From: Stereum hirsutum FP-91666 SS1
Lineage: Eukaryota > Basidiomycota > Agaricomycetes > Russulales > Stereaceae
Reading direction: 5' to 3'
Assembly (NCBI RefSeq): GCF_000264905.1
Contig: NW_006763147.1
Location: 1,293,709 to 1,357,708 of the forward strand
Length of the DNA stretch: 64,000 nucleotides
The notes beneath the pieces were generated by a model that ran no database searches, was not told the DNA's origin, and saw only the letters and a program-made list of their open reading frames with translations. Made by a program: the position numbers and the translations under genes. Below are positions 1 to 11,472 of the stretch, in pieces. How positions within the stretch are numbered: position 1 is the first letter of the stretch; each line of letters starts with the position of its first letter.

Positions 1-793
1 TGTTTTCTTCGGGATGAAAGGTGCCGACGACAGAAGTTTTGCTCTTGTTCTCGTTGCATCAATCATATGCTCCTGTTCTCTAGTATCTGATGGGTGGAAG
101 CACAGTGACCGTTTCGAGTGCAAGCCGAGAACCGAGAACGATCTAAGGCGTTTTCTGATAGATCTTTCCAGGGACTCACCTCGCTGTACGGGTTGACCAT
201 CAACACTTGCTCTATCGAAATCCTCGGGGAATGATGCATGGTGCTCGCAGGGAGGGGTGATAATCATATCGCTTCCCAAAGAGCATTGAAACGTCTATGA
301 CGGCCGTACCATCAATTATGCCAAGTAAGTTAGCGAGCAGAGCATTACATTGAATACACACAACAGGGCGGCACAGAAAGATAGTCCAGTGTATCTAACT
401 GTTGATGAAGGGTGAGTATCGTTATGCGGAAGCGATGACGAGACAGCTATTGACACAGCAAATATAGAGCGAAGTTACTAGTACAGGACAGAGATATAGT
501 AAATTGATACGTGCAGGAAACCAGGCGTACGGAGAGCGGCGGTAAAGACAACAATGCATGATAGCAGATCGAGAAGCAGGGTATCCAGAGCACTATAACA
601 AACACGATAAAAAAAACAGATGTGGAAGATTGATGCGTTTTAGAGAAACAGGTGGAGGAGAGCCAGGTATATGTTTGAGAACAACTAAGGGCCAAAGATA
701 ACAGTTAATTTAGTGTCTAAATGGAGAGAGGGTTACGAGACGTACAAGTTTCCGCGGGAACACCTTGGTGTACTTGGCGCAGTAATATGCGGA
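1..793. other. intergenic, nothing recognised
   Basis: The only open frames are short. The longest in the left part codes for about 60 residues and resembles no family I know. No tRNA fold or clear repeat was seen. It probably holds 3' flanking sequence of the zinc-finger gene on the minus strand. Confidence 0.4.
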
Positions 794-2157
794 CTATCCA
801 CGACCCTTGCTTAGGCGCTGTGCTTTCTTGCACGACTTGCTCCTGCGGTGCCTCAATAGGGCATCTTGTCGACTGAGTGACATGTTACAGGTGGTACACT
901 CGTACGCCTGAGTCACCCTTGGAGCGTTCATCAAGCAACTCTCGCGAAGGTGACGGTCCCGGTCCCTCGTATGCTTGAATTCTTTATTACACTGAGGGCA
1001 ATAGACGGGGTCAACCTCAGTAGGGCTCTGGCGAACTCTCTTGGTGGGGCGCTTTGACGGTGACTTTGCCGTGGATGGGGTCGCGGAGCATGACGGAGAA
1101 GAGGGGAGATATTGGGGATTGGCGTTGGGACCAGCGGTCGAATGACGTGCAGAACCGCATGAACGATTGGCATGATGACCGGAAGCCCGCACATGCGTAG
1201 TGTCGGCGGCGACCTGACCATCTATATCGTCGCCATCATCGTCTTCGTCGCGCTTGGATTTCTTTCCCGTCTGGCGAGGTGGCCGTAGCAGGGTAGCAGT
1301 CAAACCTGCGCAGGGTGGTGTAATTTTGCTCGGAGGTTGAAGTCGATGAGAGCGAGCGAGATCAGGCCGTCGACGAGGGCCGGGTGTGGACGCGGTAGGA
1401 TGGATGTTTGAGGGTGATGGAGAGTGCGCTTTAGAATATGAGAGCAAAGGTTTGGATTCTGAGGCCGGTGAAGATGAGTGTGACGTAGAGCCGAGGCTGG
1501 ATGAGAATATGCTGCTCGAGTCGTCGTGGAATGAACTATCGGTGTCTGAGGTTCCGAGTACCATGATGGTCGGGAGAGTAGAGTAGAGCTGTCTAGGGTC
1601 GACAGTATCTGGCAATGGGTCTATGTGGGCCGGAAGAACGTGATTTATTGGTGGCGGCGTTTTGAACAGTCCTAGTCCATTACCGCTCTGCACAAAGTCA
1701 GACAATGATAATATACTCCAATCGACATCGACGCACGTGAATCATGTTAATGGTTGCGACAGGTGGGGATGGTGGGCAGCCTGTTTGGGGATGGGAAGAC
1801 GTCCGCTCTTGAAAGCCCTTGCGCAAGGCGTCTTGGCCGACGGGCATTCGATAAATAGACGAGTGGGAATATGCTGTCGGATGTGATGGAGAGGACATGA
1901 ATATCAATGCGCCAGACGGAGCTGGATACTGCTCTCGAAATGACTCGGTGAACTGCCCGATTCCAGTAACGCCACAAGTAATGGTGGAGATTAGGACGAT
2001 GGATATAGACGTAAAGGGGAAAACTCACAAAGGAAGAATCAATGTTACTATCAGGGGAGAATGAGCTCCATGCTGTTCTGGGACGCGAAGGATGCGGGAA
2101 GGAAGAGGGTAATGGGCAGGCGTTGTCGGATGAGTCGGTGCTAAAGATTTGATTCAT
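794..2157 (-). CDS. zinc-finger protein with two C-terminal CCHC/C2H2-like fingers
   Basis: Likely DNA-binding regulator. I model two exons. Exon 1 runs 2157..2029 and codes 43 residues from the first ATG; its donor is GTGAGT. Exon 2 starts at 1687 after a clean TTTGTGCAG acceptor, keeps phase 0, and runs to the stop at 794. The middle of the protein is Ser/Pro-rich and probably disordered. The C-terminus has two fingers. The first is CPQC followed 12 residues later by H and four residues later by C. The second is CTTC with H and C in the same arrangement, five residues apart, so the last ligand is Cys rather than His in both. A basic tail follows. The 341-nt intron is long for this window and may hide another exon. 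The specific target is unknown. Confidence 0.6.
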
Positions 2158-3465
2158 CGTTGACAACAGTCGGCACGTAAGAACTTCCTGAGCGTAACTG
2201 GTACGGGGAGATAACTGACAGAGACAAACGAAAAGATGCGAGCTTTAGTACTTGTTGTGAGTGGAGAACACAATACCAACCGATATATCCAATCGACAAG
2301 CACTCATCACGAGAATGGAACTACTACCACCACGGACCCGGGGTCCTCCTGCTCGTCCAGGGTCCCCTCGTCCGAGGACCAGCCTTGATTTTTCGCCCTG
2401 AAAGCTTTTGTTCTCCTCACGGCACTCCTCCGAAAACACTTACCCGAGTAAAGGCGCGAAGCCCGGAGCATATGCCCCGTCAGCGCTTGAACTTCAAAGG
2501 GTGTGAAGATCGACAGCTAACGAAATGCTCGTGGGCAGACGTTTCGAAACCTGATATCCTGATGCCGTTAGAAGACCTTCCTCCACGATTGGTGTACGCG
2601 TGATACGAGGGTCTGAGCCATATCGGGAAGGTTCAAGAGTGGAGGCGCAGTGAACTTTCTTCCTCGTACCTGCATCTGTTTGTCCCAGGAACGATAACAA
2701 GCACAGGGATTGCCATGGGGATATGGTGTGGATTGCCTCGTGAGTACAGAAGGTCGGGCACCAAGCCCACCAACACGATACAATGGCGAGTTCATCGACC
2801 GATTCTTTTTGTGACGAATACACGCATTGGATGTCTATTGTTAACAAGACGATGCCCGCAGGCAGTCAACGAATAGGGGTCGTGTTGTTGTTGTGTTATC
2901 ATCGTGTTCTTCGTGGGCATGCTGCACAACAATCAATACGAGTTCCGGGCGCTTTTAGAGTGCGTCGGAAGGCTCGCTGCGGCAGCGCCAATCAGAGTCT
3001 ATTGGTTGAGTAGTGTGAATTTGAGGTTTATCGCGTAAGAAAGTGTTTTATGTCAAGGAAAGAATACAGCCAGAAAGCAACGAAAGTTTCGTGATGATGG
3101 TTAAGATGGCAGTTAAGTTCATCTTGCGTCGCGTTCACAGTGATTCGGCGTGAATGCCAGCATCGAGGCGCCACGTGTGGCGTGCCTAGGCGACGGCCAC
3201 CAAGCCCCACCAAGGTGGCCCAATTCATTTTGGACGTCATAGGCCCAACATAGGCCGGCTTGGGCTCACTACTGATACTATTGTATCGGTACGCAAAGCG
3301 GCTCGTCGATATGTGATAGGATAATACTAGCCTGGAGCAAGGTATGTAGTAGTACTGGGTGACGCAGAGAGCGAACGAAGAACGGTCGTAGTACGCGTCT
3401 GCATCCCCCAAGATATTGATTTTGTTTATTCTACGAGAATGTGACGGAGATTACGGTACTGGTCC
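2158..3465. other. intergenic, no supported gene
   Basis: About 1.3 kb between the zinc-finger gene and the pectinesterase gene, both on the minus strand. Scattered short open frames on both strands do not join through good splice sites and match no family I recognise. Confidence 0.4.
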
Positions 3466-5174
3466 TCATGTGGAAGAATACTCAAAATCAATCCAAGCAG
3501 GATGCTCCAAAAACACTCCGTCGACCGTAAAGTTCATCTCGAGGACATCTGCTTCCGTAAGAATATGGTCAGAGACGCGAGCGCTAGTGTTTCCTCCCGG
3601 ACCTAAGTGGTAGGGAAGTTCGTCAGACTTGGGACATTGCGAGAATGGGCTGACATTGAGCGTACCGTGTGAGTTGAATTCCGCGTAGTACGTCGTGTTC
3701 ATGATAGTTGGTCTATCAGCAGGTACACGGTGAGTCTCGGAAAGAGATGGACTGTGGCAAGGGACGATTACCTCGCAGAATCGAAAGGTTCGAAACCTTG
3801 CGGCTGTATGATGTCTTCCATAAAGACGTTCAAAAAGACAGATGTCGCAAAATCGTTCCATGGTCGACCTGTTCTCGAGTCGTTGTATCAAGACGCCACC
3901 TTTGCCAGAGAGCTGGTGCGGCTGTGAACGTACCAAGCCAGCACTGTTCCGTGATATTGGTCGTTGCATTGGCGTCGGGGGACTATAGAATGATAGAGCT
4001 TCAGTACCCCGTCAAGAAAATGTAAGACAAGACCTACGCGGATGATCCTCGAATTAGATATATATGCACCATATCTGTTACCCGGTGCGAAGGTCTGATT
4101 ATTTCCCTTCCAAGCCGCAATTCCACCTCCACATGCACGATTCGCTAGTGTTACGTTCTCGAACCATCTAAAGAAATAACCAAAAATCAGTAATCTAGCT
4201 CACATAGATGACAGAGAGAGTAAAAGGAGACGCACGCAGTCCCAAAGCCAAACAGATAATCGGTTTGGCCGTAAATAACCGAGTCGACGACATATGTGCT
4301 CGCATTGCGTCCAGTATACCACGTATCTTGGAAACTAGCGATAGCGCATCCGTAGAATGAGGCATTTGCGTACGAGATATCGATCGCCAAAGCCTGCGAG
4401 ATCGCAAAGTCTGCCTAATTTTTTGTCATAAACATCCATCAGCCCTGACTCAGATGCTTTGTGCAATATGTGGTGCCACTCAAAAGTTAGGCCGTACCGC
4501 ACGATTCTCGAAGTTGATATTGTATGCCTTAAAATCCACATTTCCGAACTCGGGCTGCAGAGGCGCACCATCCGTTCCAGCGCCGATGAGCGATCCGTTG
4601 AAATTGGGGGCCACGACGAGGACAGCGGTCTGTGCGTCGTCGATACCGTTGGCGACGAATGTGGTGTTGAAGATGTGGACGAGATTGCGTGAGGAAGCAT
4701 TTAAGCCTGTAAGGAACGCGGTCTCTGGATCGAGTTGACCCTGTATCGTCGTAGAGAATTCAATGTGATGGAGGAGAAGTGGAAGGGGAAAGCGCGCACT
4801 AGCAGAGTGAGGGGCGCGGTACGCGTTACGTTGACGAGTTCTTCATACTCTCCGGCACCTATCAGGATGGTTGCGTTTCCTGTCTCTGGTCTGTTGAGAT
4901 ATAGTGTAAGTGCATTGAACATAACCAGATCATCCATGAGGTTTCGAAAACAGAACACGTACAGAGACTCGACCGCCGCCTGGACCGTAGTGAAGTTTGC
5001 CTCCGCGTCAACCGCAGAGACGTACAACGTACCCTCAGGGCATCCTGTCAGCTGGGGAACCGTACCGTTTTTCAACAGCTGGCATTCCAGGAACTCAGAA
5101 GAAAAACCCCGAGCGAATGACAAACCAAGGAATAAGAGCGTCGCAATAGTGACAGTATTCCATGATTTATACAT
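3466..5174 (-). CDS. secreted pectin methylesterase (pectinesterase, carbohydrate esterase family 8)
   Basis: Removes methyl esters from pectin in plant cell walls, releasing methanol and exposing polygalacturonate to depolymerases. The start at 5174 gives a hydrophobic signal peptide (TVTIATLLFLGLSFARG), so the enzyme is secreted. Exon 1 ends at 4963 and exon 2 begins at 4890. Family motifs appear in order across several exons: GAGEYEE (the GxYxE block), QDTWY with the conserved Gln, GQTDYLFGFG with the catalytic Asp of the DFIFG block, and LGRPW with the substrate-binding Arg and Trp. LGRPW is split by an intron whose joining restores the motif exactly. The C-terminus (YYAEF, LTEAD) also fits. 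Many N-x-S/T sites suggest glycosylation. I see no stop or frameshift, so it should be functional. Confidence 0.92.
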
Positions 5175-5930
5175 CGTGGAGATACCTCAAGGTCGTAAGG
5201 CCGCCGTCGTTGAAAGTAGAACTGATATGACGCAGGGATCTTTTATAGTGCACTGTACATTATTCTGAGTGAGCGTGGAAGTGGTTGGAATTAAAAACTG
5301 CTCACGCTGCATGGTCATGCCTGGGTTGAGGACGGCCCGTTGTCGTCCGCATGTCTACGGGATCAGTCGTTTATAGCCGGAGAAGGTCACAAGAGCGAGT
5401 ATCTGCACAACTTTAGAGTGCGAGAACGAGACCGAACAGGTGTTATATGTTTGTAACTCCAGGGAAGAGCAACGTTGACCAAGCATCCGTAAACCAACAA
5501 GAGACTCGGAAGAAGACATTTACATTTCGTGGGTTATACTAGACAAATTCTCGTGGACACAGCAGGCTGGGTCTGACTCCGAGCTTCAAGATCATGGTCC
5601 TTTCCAAGGGAAGAAGAATTCGAAAAAGAAAGCCTGAGACGTACAAGTATCATGGAGGAGCTAGTCCACTGGCACTTGAGTCACCAAAATCATATGTCCG
5701 AGATAAGTACTTATGAGCTATTTCAGACCGCTGTAAGTCTGAAAGCATCTCGAGGAAATACGTCGACGTTTCGGGAGCGACAGTGTGTCACTGAATATCA
5801 ACTTTCAAGTATCATGCATGGTGGTTGAAGCAAGAAAACGGAAGAGAGGATCTCGGCTTTCAAAGGTCAATGGACCACGTCGGCGCCACACACTTCAAAT
5901 TGTGGCCCCCCAACTCCTCCTCAAACCACG

Positions 5931-7259
5931 ATGTTCCGCCGCCATTTCAGCACATTCCGACCTCTTCTCCATGAAAATCCTCTCGTGAGTGCCACAAATT
6001 TGCCCTAATATCGATATTCTGACCTACACAGGGCCTTCCCCGCACAGGGTCACGCCCTCCGCCCCAGATCCCTCGTCGAACAGGTCCCATAGCCAAACGG
6101 CCTATCCCTCATGCTAAGAAAGTTATCGTCGTAGCGAGTGGGAAGGGTGGTGTAGGGAAGAGTACAGTTGCTGGTGCGTTTAGTCTTCTGTCTATATGGT
6201 TGAATATACAGTGACGAATATGGGATGGGGGCTAATAGTGAACCTGGCGTTCGCGCTTGCGATGCGGAGTACGAGACCTCGAGTGGGTATACTCGACTTG
6301 GACATCTTTGGGCCCTCCATTCCAAAACTCATGGGCCTTGACCGTGCAGAGGAGCCCAATCTTACACCATGTCTGTTCATTCGTTCATTTCTTCGCTTAT
6401 CGTATCTATACCGACTCCACACTGTCTCGACTAGCTGGCGCTCTCATCCCGCTGGTAAACCACGGCCTTCCATGCATGTCCATGGGCTTCCTTCTACCCC
6501 GCTCCTCAAATTCAGAGTCTACAGACGAAAGCGGAAGCAACGAAGACGTAGCTGTTGTCTGGCGCGGTCTCATGGTTCAAAAAGCCGTTCAACAGTTACT
6601 CTTCGACGTAGACTGGCGATACGGAACGAGCGGTGGGGAGACAGAGGGACCGGGATTAGACGTTTTGGTGGTAGATATGCCGCCTGGAACGGGAGATGTA
6701 CCTCTTACGCTGGGGCAACTCGTGAACGTCGATGGTATGTGCTTCTGTCACTCAATTCACGAAGTCACCCATCTAAAGCATTGTGGCTCATTATAACAGG
6801 CGCTGTCATCGTTTCAACGCCACAAGACGTCGCCCTCTCCGACGTACGCAAAGGCATCGCCATGTTTCGCAAAATCTCTGTCCCCGTACGTTTCGCCTCC
6901 ACCCTCCGTCTCATATATTATGCTGCACTCCGGACTTGGCGCACTCACGCAACCCACAGATCAAAGGCCTAATCCTCAACACCTCCTACTTCCTCTGCCC
7001 CACCTGCACAACCCCACACCACCTCTTCGGCCCCCCAACCGCCTTCCACGCCACCGCCTCCCGTCTCGGCGTGCCCGTTCTAGCCGAACTCCCCCTCGTG
7101 CCCGGTGTGAGCACGGGTGGGGACCATGGGATGCCTTATGTGTTGGTCGGGGGAGGTGGGAAGGGTAAGGAGGGGGAGGAAGGTCTAGGTGGGGAGAAGT
7201 GGAGGGAGGGCATGAAGGAGGTCGCGGAGAGGGTTTGGCAGGGTTTGAGTCTGAACTGA
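5931..7259 (+). CDS. IND1: mitochondrial P-loop NTPase, complex I Fe-S assembly factor (Ind1/NUBPL)
   Basis: Mrp/NBP35-family ATPase that inserts Fe-S clusters into respiratory complex I in the matrix. The ATG at 5931 opens a short basic, Ser/Arg-rich N-terminus ([13 protein letters not shown]) that looks like a mitochondrial presequence. Exon 1 is 5931..5984; exon 2 starts at 6032. The deviant Walker A is GKGGVGKST, followed after an intron by VNLAFAL and the [11 protein letters not shown]alker B region. [15 protein letters not shown] and [11 protein letters not shown] follow, all typical of the family. Near the end, FLCPTC supplies the CPxC pair that bridges a labile cluster between two subunits. 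The intron near 6371-6434 has a poor donor, so that border is uncertain. Cytosolic NBP35 has an extra N-terminal Cys cluster that is absent here. Confidence 0.9.
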
Positions 7260-8238
7260 GATAGCTCGTCACTTTTGCCTAGTAAATACCGCTCAGCTCG
7301 CAAGAACACGGCCGACCTTTGCCTCTTCCTTAAGAACGACAAACGTAGGGAGGGACGAGTAGTCGTTTGTGTACTGCACTTCTCGTAGCACGAAGTGTCG
7401 ATGAAGATGCACGATTTAGACCAAGTACATATACGAGGCCCATGCTTCATCATGCACGACCAACTAAAAACAACATGCGTATATACCACTGTATACGTAT
7501 CGATATCCTATGCGGACCAAAGAGCCAACTGCAAAAGACGATCCACAGACCCACGTTCAAGTTAACCGTAATCACATACGTCTATATTATAGAACTCGTA
7601 CAACCCCGACACCCACCCGCAGATCTTTTCCTAACCTCGTCAAGGTAGAATTGATAGGGAGAGATCCACGAGCAAGCCGGCCATCTTCGAAAATAAGTCG
7701 AAGGGAGTGAACAAAATCAAAAGAAATAGAGAAGAGGAAACGAGGAGAGGAGAAGGGGGCATAAACGATTCGTAAAACTCGATATATTTCATAAATAGAA
7801 ACTCGCGAGAGGTCGGGACATGTAGACAGGAAGGCGCACAAGCGCAGAGGAGAGATATGCAGAGGAGAGACAGAGGGGCAAATAATGAGCGTGAGGAGGC
7901 GTCATGGACAGGGAAGATGAGAAGTAAAGTACACCGTGGACGGAGTGGAATGTGGGGATTAAGCTGACGCGGAGAGGCGAAGAGAAGGAGAATGACAGTG
8001 AGGAGCATATACAGATCGAGAGGGTAAAAGAGAAGATGCTGGGTGATCGAAGCTATAGGACGGGTAGAACGCCTAGAGAAAGTGGGCTGTTCAGCAACCA
8101 GCTCAACATCACGACAAATGCACACCAACACCTACCTAACAAGCAAGCCTGAGTATCAGAGCACCCGAAGACGGCTGAGTCGTCGTGTCAAAGACACAGA
8201 GCGAGAAACCATGCCACGAGTCATGAACCTAACATTCC
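7260..8238. other. convergent 3' intergenic region
   Basis: Nearly 1 kb between the stop of IND1 (+) and the stop of FZO1 (-). It should hold the two 3' UTRs. The minus-strand open frame near 7640-8131 is low-complexity, Leu/Ser-rich and unconvincing as a protein. Confidence 0.4.
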
Positions 8239-10930
8239 TCAAACATTCATGCTGATCAACCCCGCCTTGTCCCTCACATCTCCTGTCCTCTGTCCAACCT
8301 CCTCGAACCACCCCAAAGCCTTCTCCGCCTTCTTCTCCATCTCCTCCGCATTCTTCACTTCCCTGCCCCTCTCCTCCATCGCTCCCCTGAACCTCTCCTT
8401 CAAATCCCAACTCGCCAACCTCAACACCTTCCTCGTCTCCCTGCTAACCCTGCCTGCATGTGCACCCACAAACAACACATCCTCGCTCACCGTGCCATCC
8501 TTCTTCACCAACGACCTCTTGATCCTCCTCCCAACGGTCCTCGGGATCGTACTGGGCAACTCGAGGATGAAGTACGCCGTGAGACCGATGACAGAAGCGC
8601 CAATGACCGGAGCGGCCCACTTCCTCGCCGTCTCGTTACCGATCAGATCCGAGAGCCTCACAATACCCTCCACAATTCCCCTCGCACCCAAAGCCTGGCC
8701 ACCAACCATCGTCAACGCTCCCAAGCCCACCGAAACGACGCCCAAAGCCGTGGGCGACGCCTCCTCATCGCCCTCATCCTCATCAACCTTCTTGTCGCCA
8801 AAGTGGACGAACCATTGGTGCTGGACGTCGAAGAGGTCGAAGAAAGTAGGTTCGAGGAGGTCGGCACGTTGTGCGAGACCGATACCGAGGCCGTTCATAC
8901 CACCAGCGACGACGGCTCCGTTGACTGCAGAGGCGGAAGAGAAACGACGAGACCTCCTGCGCGCGTCCTTGCCAGCGGAGAACATCGCCTCCGGCATGAA
9001 AACCCTGCGGGAGCGCTCGACGCCCTCAGGGAGATGCTCCTCTCCGAGCTGCGCGATCTTCTGCACGCCAGTGGTGGTAGTAACTCTCGCCTCGTCCTCC
9101 GCGAGCTTGACGGCAGAATCGAGACTGGCCAAGAGTGCCTTGCGGACGTCGCGAGCGTAATCCCAGATACCGAGCAAGCCGGGGTAAGAGGGAAACTGGA
9201 CGGCGGTCTTCTCGACGGCGAGGAGACCGGAGCCAACCTTGTCGAGGGCGTCGGTCAAGATCTGTTTGGTCCTCGAAGACGCTGTCTTGGACGAATCTTC
9301 CTCAACGGTCTCGAGTGCGTCCTCAAGGGTGTCCCTTCCACCCTTCATCTTCTCGAGAATGGGACGGGCACGCTGGAGGTCCTGCTTAGCTTGATCAAGC
9401 TCTGACTTGGCAACGATAGCGTTGGCACCGACGAGGAGGTCGACATCGGAGAGGAGGTGGGAGAGGTAGGTCGAGGCCGGGTGAAGCTTGGACTTGGAGC
9501 GCTTGGTAATGACGAAGGACCTGAGCGCAGACTCGAGGTTCTCAAACGGCATGTTCTCCTTGTCCGACCCCATAACAGAAGCCGAGTCGACGAAATGGAC
9601 GAGCTCTTCCGCGTTGTCGTAGGTCCTCGGGCTGAGCTGCTTGATTTGCTCGAGCACGAGACGCCTGCACTTAGCCTTGTCCCTGATCTGCTCGTACTTG
9701 TTGACGACGACGAAGATGTAGGCCTTCTCGTTCGAGGCATTGAAGAGGAACTCCCTGGCGGAGAGCGTGAAGTGGTTCTCGGCCGAAACGACAAAGACGA
9801 CAACATCGATCTCTTCCTGGCGAGCGAAGAGGGCGGTCGTCTTGAGCGAGTCGCGGTTAAGACCGGGAGCATCGATGAGCGAAATGTCAGCGATGCCGTT
9901 GTTGAGGAGGGACTGGGTGGGCGAGCGGGGATCATTGAGATAAAGTTTGAGGATCTGGTCCGAGTGCTCGTTCTCGGAGATGACATCCTCGAGATCCGTA
10001 AGCCCGGCACGGACGTAGCTCGAAGCGTCCTTGATGTCGTACGACGCGCCCGCAGCAATGATATGGACCTCCTCCTTGCCCTCATTCTCCTTCGCGTCGT
10101 GAACCTCGCAGAACGCGGTCGTGCAAGGCTGCTGGTCAACTGGCATGACGTCACGCCTCAACAGCGCGTTCACGAAGGTGGATTTTCCGGCGTTGAGGTC
10201 ACCGGTGACGAGGACCTTGCTGGACGTGTCCTCGACGCGGACGCGGAGCTTGTCGATGTGAGACATCGAGCCCGCGATGCGCTCGTCCAAGAGGTTCGCG
10301 ATCGAGTTTTTCTCGAGCTGGTGGACGAGCGAAGCGGGCGAGTTGGACGAACCGTGTGCGCCGAGCTTGAGGTCGAGACGGAAGATATGGAAATCTGAAG
10401 CGTCGGTCGACGGGATGAGACGCTCATCATCATCGTTCTCGGCGGTGGTCGAGGAGTGCTGCTCGACCTGGTCCTCATCTACGTCCTTGACGGCCGCAAG
10501 GGTCATGGCGCGAGCCATACCCCTACGAACGGGCTTAAGGACGACGTCGGTTTGAGCAGAGGGATCATCGGCGAAAGAAAGAGAGCGGGAGAGGGTGCGT
10601 CGGTGGGCGGAAGAAGCTTGTTCCTGCGTGCTGTTGTTGCTGTCGTGGAACTGGGGGTACCTAACGACCCAGGAGTTCTTATTGAAAGAGCGAAGGTCGC
10701 CGAGAATGGTCTTTGTAGAGTCGATGGCATTCACAAGTCTGCTCGCCCTATGTAAGAATACTGCGCGTAATATCTATAAAAATATGAACTTGCCTATCCT
10801 TGTGTTCGATATAAGCCGCCTGGACATCGTGCAGCTGTTTCTCACAGTTGACGGCCGGCGTCTCGACGAGCGCAGGCGTCGACTGCTCTGACTGCACCTG
10901 CCTTCGCGGCGAGAAGTACGACTGCGACAT
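8239..10930 (-). CDS. FZO1: mitofusin, outer-membrane fusion GTPase
   Basis: Dynamin-like GTPase of the mitochondrial outer membrane that tethers and fuses mitochondria. The model has two exons: 10930..10794 and 10747..8239, about 881 residues. The GTPase has the G1 loop GDLNAGKST at about residues 228-236, CTTAFCE (G2), LIDAPGLNRDS (G3) and VVNKYE (G4). Two hydrophobic segments near the C-terminus (ALGVVSVGLGALTMVGGQAL and APVIGASVIGLTAYFILEL) form the membrane hairpin. A helical, charged heptad-type tail follows. The 46-nt intron seems to start with GC (AG/GCAAGT) instead of GT: this is the only junction I found that keeps frame and gives RASRLVNAIDSTKT, a typical Fzo1 N-terminal helix. The domain order is complete and no defect is visible. 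Confidence 0.93.
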
Positions 10931-11472
10931 TTTTTTGTTTATTTTGTCGTCGTCGTCGACGTCTGCGAAAGATAGAGTGGTAGTTCTAGTCAAAGTTCAG
11001 AGTCGAAGGTGGCGGTCGGGGTACAAGTTTAGTCTTGGAAATGGAGCAAAGCGTGCGACTCCCTCACGACAAGTCTTCGCTCAGCCCACCCGGCGGAAAC
11101 CGGCTGCCTTCTCCACCGCTGACTAAGCATACTCCCCATGACCAACCACTCTGCCATAATTTGACGCCACACTGCTCTCTGCCAGGACCCTGACTCTGGA
11201 CAAGGGCTGGAACGCAATGGATCATGATGGGTAACAAAAACTATGGTACGGTACAAAATAAGCAGGTAGATAGCGAGAGAGCCCAGCACGGACATATAAG
11301 TAGATAGCAATTAATGACAGGAAAGTAGGGTAGGGTACTACAGTAGTGCTACAGCGCCACAGGCGTGAAAGGAAGTACCGGATATCCAAGATGGCGAACG
11401 ATGGCAGGAGCAGAGGATAAAGACTACAATAAATTACAACAGAGTGACAGCAAAAGCAAGAGAGAGACGGGA
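10931..11472. other. intergenic, FZO1 upstream and DUF6533 3' flank
   Basis: About 540 bases with no convincing frame. A T-rich run lies right before the FZO1 start on its coding strand side. No tRNA or repeat seen. Confidence 0.35.

Noticed and set aside
14..196. Secreted-looking 60-residue frame with several Cys at the window start
   Set aside because: No splice context, no family and no second half; length is within chance.
3780..3800. GGTTCGAAACC resembling a tRNA B box
   Set aside because: It is a palindrome inside a pectinesterase exon; no acceptor or anticodon arms surround it.
8249..10398. Long plus-strand open frames of 200-300 codons opposite FZO1
   Set aside because: They are antisense shadows of a conserved GTPase; their products are low-complexity and have no family resemblance.
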